64,000 bases of DNA from VXYL01 sp965200375 (GTDB lineage: Bacteria > Pseudomonadota > Gammaproteobacteria > Pseudomonadales > Azotimanducaceae): the NCBI GenBank assembly GCA_965200375.1, contig OZ241353.1, forward strand, positions 372,001 to 436,000. Reading direction: 5' to 3'. How positions within the stretch are numbered: position 1 is the stretch's first letter; the number at the start of each line of letters is the position of its first letter. A program made the translations under genes and the position numbers. The notes under the pieces were generated by a model that was not told the origin of the DNA, made no database searches, and saw nothing but the letters and a program-made list of their open reading frames with translations. Shown here piece after piece: positions 60,265 through 64,000 of the stretch.

Positions 60265-61650
60265 GTGGCGGATGACGTAGACGCCAAGCTCGACGCCTAT
60301 CGCGATCGTGGCGTCCGCCAAGTGATGCTGGGGCTGGCGGACATCGACGGCGTGCTGCGAGGCAAGTACGTGAGCCTGGCCAAGTTCGCCAGCCTGCTGC
60401 GCAAGGGCGGCGGCTTCTGCGACTGCGTGTTCGGCTGGGACATGGACGATCGGCTCTACGATGCTGGCGACGCCGACGTGACCGGCTGGCACAGCGGCTT
60501 TCCGGACGCCCGCTACCGCCTGGTGGTGGACACCGAGCGCACCCTGCCGGACGGTACCCCGTACTTCATCGGCGAGTTCGTGGCGGACGAGGACGAGGAA
60601 CACCCCGTGTGCCCCCGCGCCGTGCTGCGGCGGGTGCTGTTCCGCGCCGCCGACGCTGGCCTCGCCGCCAGGGCTGGCTTCGAGTACGAGCTGTTCGTGT
60701 TCCGGGAGACGCCGGCCACCATCCGCGCCAAGGGCTACCGGGGGCTCGCGCCGTTCACGCCGGGCAACTTCGGCTACTCGGTGCTGCGCGCGGCCGCCAA
60801 CGCCGACGAATTCCAGGCTCTCTTACGCTACTGCGAGGACTTCCGAATGCCCCTCGAAGGGCTGCACTGCGAGACCGGACCGGGCGTTTGGGAGGCGGCG
60901 CTGGCGGCCGCGGAGGGCTTGGAAGCGGCGGACCGGGCGACGCTGTTCAAGACCTTCTCCAAGGTCTTCTTCCAGCACCGCGATGCCGTGGCGACGTTCA
61001 TGGCCAAGTGGTCCATGGACTATCCGGGGCAGAGCGGCCACTGCCACTTCTCGCTGCTCGACGACTCCGGCGCCAACGTGTTCGGTGCCGACCACGCTGC
61101 CGAGGGTGCCGCCACCTTGCCGACACGCGCCCGCTGGGCCCTCGGCGGCCTTAGCGCGTTCATCCCGGAACTGCTGCCGATGCTGGCCCCCACCACCAAC
61201 AGCTTCACCCGCCTGGTGAAGGGCGCCTGGGCCCCCACTGCCGCCACCTGGGGCGTGGACAACCGCACCGCGGCGTTCCGGCTGGTGCCCGGCGGCCAGG
61301 ACATGGCGCAGCAACGCATCGAGTGCCGCGTCGGCGGCGCCGACGGCAACCCCTATCTGGTGGCCGCAGCCACGTTGGGCGCGGCGCTGGCCGGCATCGA
61401 GCAGCGCATCGAACCGCCGGCCGCGGTAGTGGGCAACGCCTACGACGTGGAGGACGAGCTGCCGCCGGAGCAACGCTTCGCACCGACGCTGCGCCACGCC
61501 GCGGAGCGATTTGCCGCATCCGCGCTGGCGCGGGACCTGTTCGGCGAAGTGTTCGTGCGCCACTACGCCGCCACCCGCCTGCGGGAAGCCCAGGAGCAGG
61601 AGCGGCACGTGAACGACTGGCAGCTGGCGCGGTACTTCGAGATCGTATAG
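60265..61650 (+). CDS. Glutamine synthetase family protein (gamma-glutamyl ligase type)
   Basis: 461 residues from GTG 60265, which has GGAG five bases before it. The N-terminal beta-grasp domain includes VMLGLADIDGVLRGKYVS, and the catalytic barrel GFEYELFVF, then GLHCETGPGVWEAAL, QSGHCHFSLLD (metal and ammonia site His), and FTRLVKGAWAPTAATWGVDN with RIECRVGGADGNPYL. The variant motifs (no adenylylation Tyr loop, short N-domain) fit gamma-glutamylpolyamine or other amine ligases better than nitrogen-assimilation GlnA. The substrate is unknown. It ends 41 bp before the CRISPR array; no regulatory sequence is obvious in that gap. Confidence 0.92.
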   Translation: MADDVDAKLDAYRDRGVRQVMLGLADIDGVLRGKYVSLAKFASLLRKGGGFCDCVFGWDMDDRLYDAGDADVTGWHSGFPDARYRLVVDTERTLPDGTPYFIGEFVADEDEEHPVCPRAVLRRVLFRAADAGLAARAGFEYELFVFRETPATIRAKGYRGLAPFTPGNFGYSVLRAAANADEFQALLRYCEDFRMPLEGLHCETGPGVWEAALAAAEGLEAADRATLFKTFSKVFFQHRDAVATFMAKWSMDYPGQSGHCHFSLLDDSGANVFGADHAAEGAATLPTRARWALGGLSAFIPELLPMLAPTTNSFTRLVKGAWAPTAATWGVDNRTAAFRLVPGGQDMAQQRIECRVGGADGNPYLVAAATLGAALAGIEQRIEPPAAVVGNAYDVEDELPPEQRFAPTLRHAAERFAASALARDLFGEVFVRHYAATRLREAQEQERHVNDWQLARYFEIV

Positions 61651-61691
61651 ATCGCGATGCGGGATCTGATAGTACTGCTCAACGCCGACCG

Positions 61692-64000
61692 GCTCCAATG
61701 AGGCCCCCGCAGTTCGCGGGGGAAAGTCGCCTCGATCACCAACGGCACCCGCTTCGCCGACGCGCTTCAATGAGGCCCCCGCAGTTCGCGGGGGAAAGTG
61801 CCCAGATCGCCATCGTCCGCGGCGTCTACGTCCGGCTTCAATGAGGCCCCCGCAGTTCGCGGGGGAAAGTGTGCCGGGCGAACATGGGCTCGACGTGCAG
61901 GCGGTAGCTTCAATGAGGCCCCCGCAGTTCGCGGGGGAAAGTGAACCCAATCGAATTGCTGCTCCTTCCCGACAAGGTGCTTCAATGAGGCCCCCGCAGT
62001 TCGCGGGGGAAAGTAGGCATCGAGGTGGTCGTCGGCGGCCTCGACGTGGGCGCTTCAATGAGGCCCCCGCAGTTCGCGGGGGAAAGTTCTCCGTCGTCGA
62101 CGACGCGGACGGCGCGGCCGGACGGCTTCAATGAGGCCCCCGCAGTTCGCGGGGGAAAGTTCCCAGGGTTTCGGCGGCCGTCAGCCCCTCGGCGCTGCTT
62201 CAATGAGGCCCCCGCAGTTCGCGGGGGAAAGTCGGCGGCCGAGAAGGCGCGCGCCGACCGCGCGCGCGGCTTCAATGAGGCCCCCGCAGTTCGCGGGGGA
62301 AAGTGACGGCGGCCGAGAAGGCGCGCGCCGACCGCGCGCGCGCTTCAATGAGGCCCCCGCAGTTCGCGGGGGAAAGTGCGTCCAAGTCAACGTGTACGCC
62401 GACAGTCCCGGCGGGCTTCAATGAGGCCCCCGCAGTTCGCGGGGGAAAGTCACGGTGGTCGTGCCGGCTGGCCGGCGCCTGTTGATGCTTCAATGAGGCC
62501 CCCGCAGTTCGCGGGGGAAAGTCGCTGTTCTACGGGAACTGGCGCGACGTGATCGTCGCGCTTCAATGAGGCCCCCGCAGTTCGCGGGGGAAAGTCCGTC
62601 CAATCCACCGCAACGCCGCTGTACCGCGCGGTGCTTCAATGAGGCCCCCGCAGTTCGCGGGGGAAAGTGGCCCTTTGCAGCTTGCTCGTGTCCAGCTTGA
62701 CGCAGCTTCAATGAGGCCCCCGCAGTTCGCGGGGGAAAGTTCGGATCGCTGGCCCGACGATCTGCAGTGGCCCTCGCTTCAATGAGGCCCCCGCAGTTCG
62801 CGGGGGAAAGTACGGCTCGCCGTCGTCGCCCACCACGATGGGCGACTTGCTTCAATGAGGCCCCCGCAGTTCGCGGGGGAAAGTCGCCTGCCGCGCACGA
62901 CCTGGCGGTTTCCGGGACGGTGCTTCAATGAGGCCCCCGCAGTTCGCGGGGGAAAGTCCGCCTGCTTTGCTGTCGCCATTTCGCTCTCCGGTGGCTTCAA
63001 TGAGGCCCCCGCAGTTCGCGGGGGAAAGTGAGGCGACGGCTGCTCCGCCGGCGTGGTGCTTCTCGAAGCTTCAATGAGGCCCCCGCAGTTCGCGGGGGAA
63101 AGTGGCGCCGGCCAGCCCGCGTTCCGCGACCCGATCCGGCTTCAATGAGGCCCCCGCAGTTCGCGGGGGAAAGTTGCGGCCGTTGGCTATGTCGGCGTCG
63201 AACTTGGTGGCGCTTCAATGAGGCCCCCGCAGTTCGCGGGGGAAAGTCGTTCCTCGTGGCCAGCGCCCTCTTCGGCGTCGACGCGCTTCAATGAGGCCCC
63301 CGCAGTTCGCGGGGGAAAGTGGGATGGCAGAGGGGGAGGTGCTTGGTTTGGAGCGGGGGCTTCAATGAGGCCCCCGCAGTTCGCGGGGGAAAGTTCGGAT
63401 CTGCGCCGCAACTCACCTTCGCCGATCTCGAGCTTCAATGAGGCCCCCGCAGTTCGCGGGGGAAAGTGACGGCGTAACCGACTACGCCTTGTTGAAGACC
63501 GCGCTTCAATGAGGCCCCCGCAGTTCGCGGGGGAAAGTCGGCCATCATTTTATGCGCCGTCCACGACCCGGGCACGCTTCAATGAGGCCCCCGCAGTTCG
63601 CGGGGGAAAGTTTCGCCTGCGGCGTCCGCTGAGTTGACGCGCATGGCGCTTCAATGAGGCCCCCGCAGTTCGCGGGGGAAAGTCTTGGACGAAGCGGTGT
63701 TGGGCATCGTCCTCGTGGCGCTTCAATGAGGCCCCCGCAGTTCGCGGGGGAAAGTCCGAGGCGCTGGCGGCGCTGGCGCGCGCCGACGCCACGCTTCAAT
63801 GAGGCCCCCGCAGTTCGCGGGGGAAAGTACGCCACGGGCTTGTTGCGCTTGCCCACGGATACCGGCTTCAATGAGGCCCCCGCAGTTCGCGGGGGAAAGT
63901 TTCGCGGCGATGCGAAAATACAACGGCGCGCACATGCTTCAATGAGGCCCCCGCAGTTCGCGGGGGAAAGTAGGCGGTGCGCGCGGACGCGGTGCTCCGC
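61692..64000 (-). CRISPR. CRISPR array, at least 32 repeats, continues past the window
   Basis: Thirty-two 36-bp repeats with 31 complete spacers of 35-38 bp and one cut by the edge; the period is 71-74 bp. On the plus strand the repeat begins GCTTCAATGAGG, forms a stem CCCCCGC/GCGGGGG with loop AGTTC, and ends AAAGT. The first copy (61692) has GCTCCAATG in place of GCTTCAATG; all others look identical. The complement ends in CATTGAAGC, like the 5' tag ATTGAAA(C/G) of type I and III crRNAs, and the degenerate repeat is on the left, so transcription is probably leftward and the leader lies to the right. No cas gene is in the window. The subtype is not assigned. Confidence 0.98.

Noticed and set aside
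59758..60280. Overlapping 140- and 156-codon frames on opposite strands before the glutamine synthetase gene
   Set aside because: No family resemblance, no ribosome site, and residue usage typical of random GC-rich DNA; left as non-coding.
61692..64000. Many short frames on both strands through the CRISPR array, with recurring peptides such as MRPPQFAGES, FNEAPAVRGGK or SPANCGGLIEA
   Set aside because: They are the repeat read in different frames; period and peptide follow the 36-bp repeat, so they are not genes.

Overview
The window is GC-rich bacterial DNA that looks like a chromosome fragment of an uncultured or little-studied gammaproteobacterium. The evidence is gene order: infC-rpmI-rplT-pheS-pheT-ihfA-merR, the macromolecular-synthesis order rpsU-yqeY-dnaG-rpoD, a caa3-type oxidase beside a HiPIP, and a thioinosine-phosphorylase-type MTAP homologue beside a phosphoribosyltransferase. 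The plant-type leucine-rich-repeat protein would suit a host-associated lifestyle, but that is inference. No rRNA or tRNA gene was recognised.

Left end (about 1.2-13.4 kb) is a defence island. A type I restriction-modification operon (hsdM, hsdS, hsdR, all +) is split by inserted modules: an AAA ATPase/TOPRIM-like pair preceded by the decayed 5' end of a paralogous ATPase, a DUF6978 + DUF1828/1829 pair, and two HEPN (HI0074-type) genes. The hsdS product is unusual: its first ~98 residues are a minimal nucleotidyltransferase (MNT), so the antitoxin of a HEPN/MNT toxin-antitoxin pair appears fused to the DNA-specificity subunit. A PIN gene follows hsdR, then a Phd-type antitoxin with a broken toxin.

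13.4-24 kb: acyl-CoA genes (DUF35 protein, thiolase-like protein lacking the nucleophilic Cys, acyl-CoA dehydrogenase), a DUF4019 lipoprotein, the four-subunit cytochrome c oxidase operon, HiPIP, and a membrane protein resembling the front half of an ABC-permease/M1-peptidase fusion. A ~160-bp element with imperfect terminal inverted repeats and CTAG ends flanks the oxidase operon and recurs as four tandem copies at 50.0-50.7 kb.

24-34 kb is housekeeping translation, replication and transcription. infC probably starts at AUC; ihfA and uvrB (further right) at UUG. 34.2-39.7 kb is a signalling cluster: receiver-PP2C phosphatase, RsbW-like kinase, periplasmic binding protein, histidine kinase and STAS protein. 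39.7-47 kb carries oxidative and acyl metabolism (FAD monooxygenase, enoyl-CoA hydratase, orphan NuoF/FdsB-like subunit, HpcH aldolase, acyl-CoA synthetase, secreted methyltransferase-fold protein). 47.1-49.9 kb holds two ATPases with C-terminal nuclease-like domains. 50.7-53.1 kb is a mscS-phosphoribosyltransferase-MTAP cluster for purine salvage.

The right end has the 900-residue LRR protein with nested recent duplications, uvrB, a thioredoxin-fold protein without CxxC, 1.3 kb of apparently non-coding DNA with a strong hairpin, a glutamine synthetase-family gene, and a CRISPR array of at least 32 repeats running off the window. The array is probably transcribed leftward, so leader and any cas genes should lie beyond 64000.
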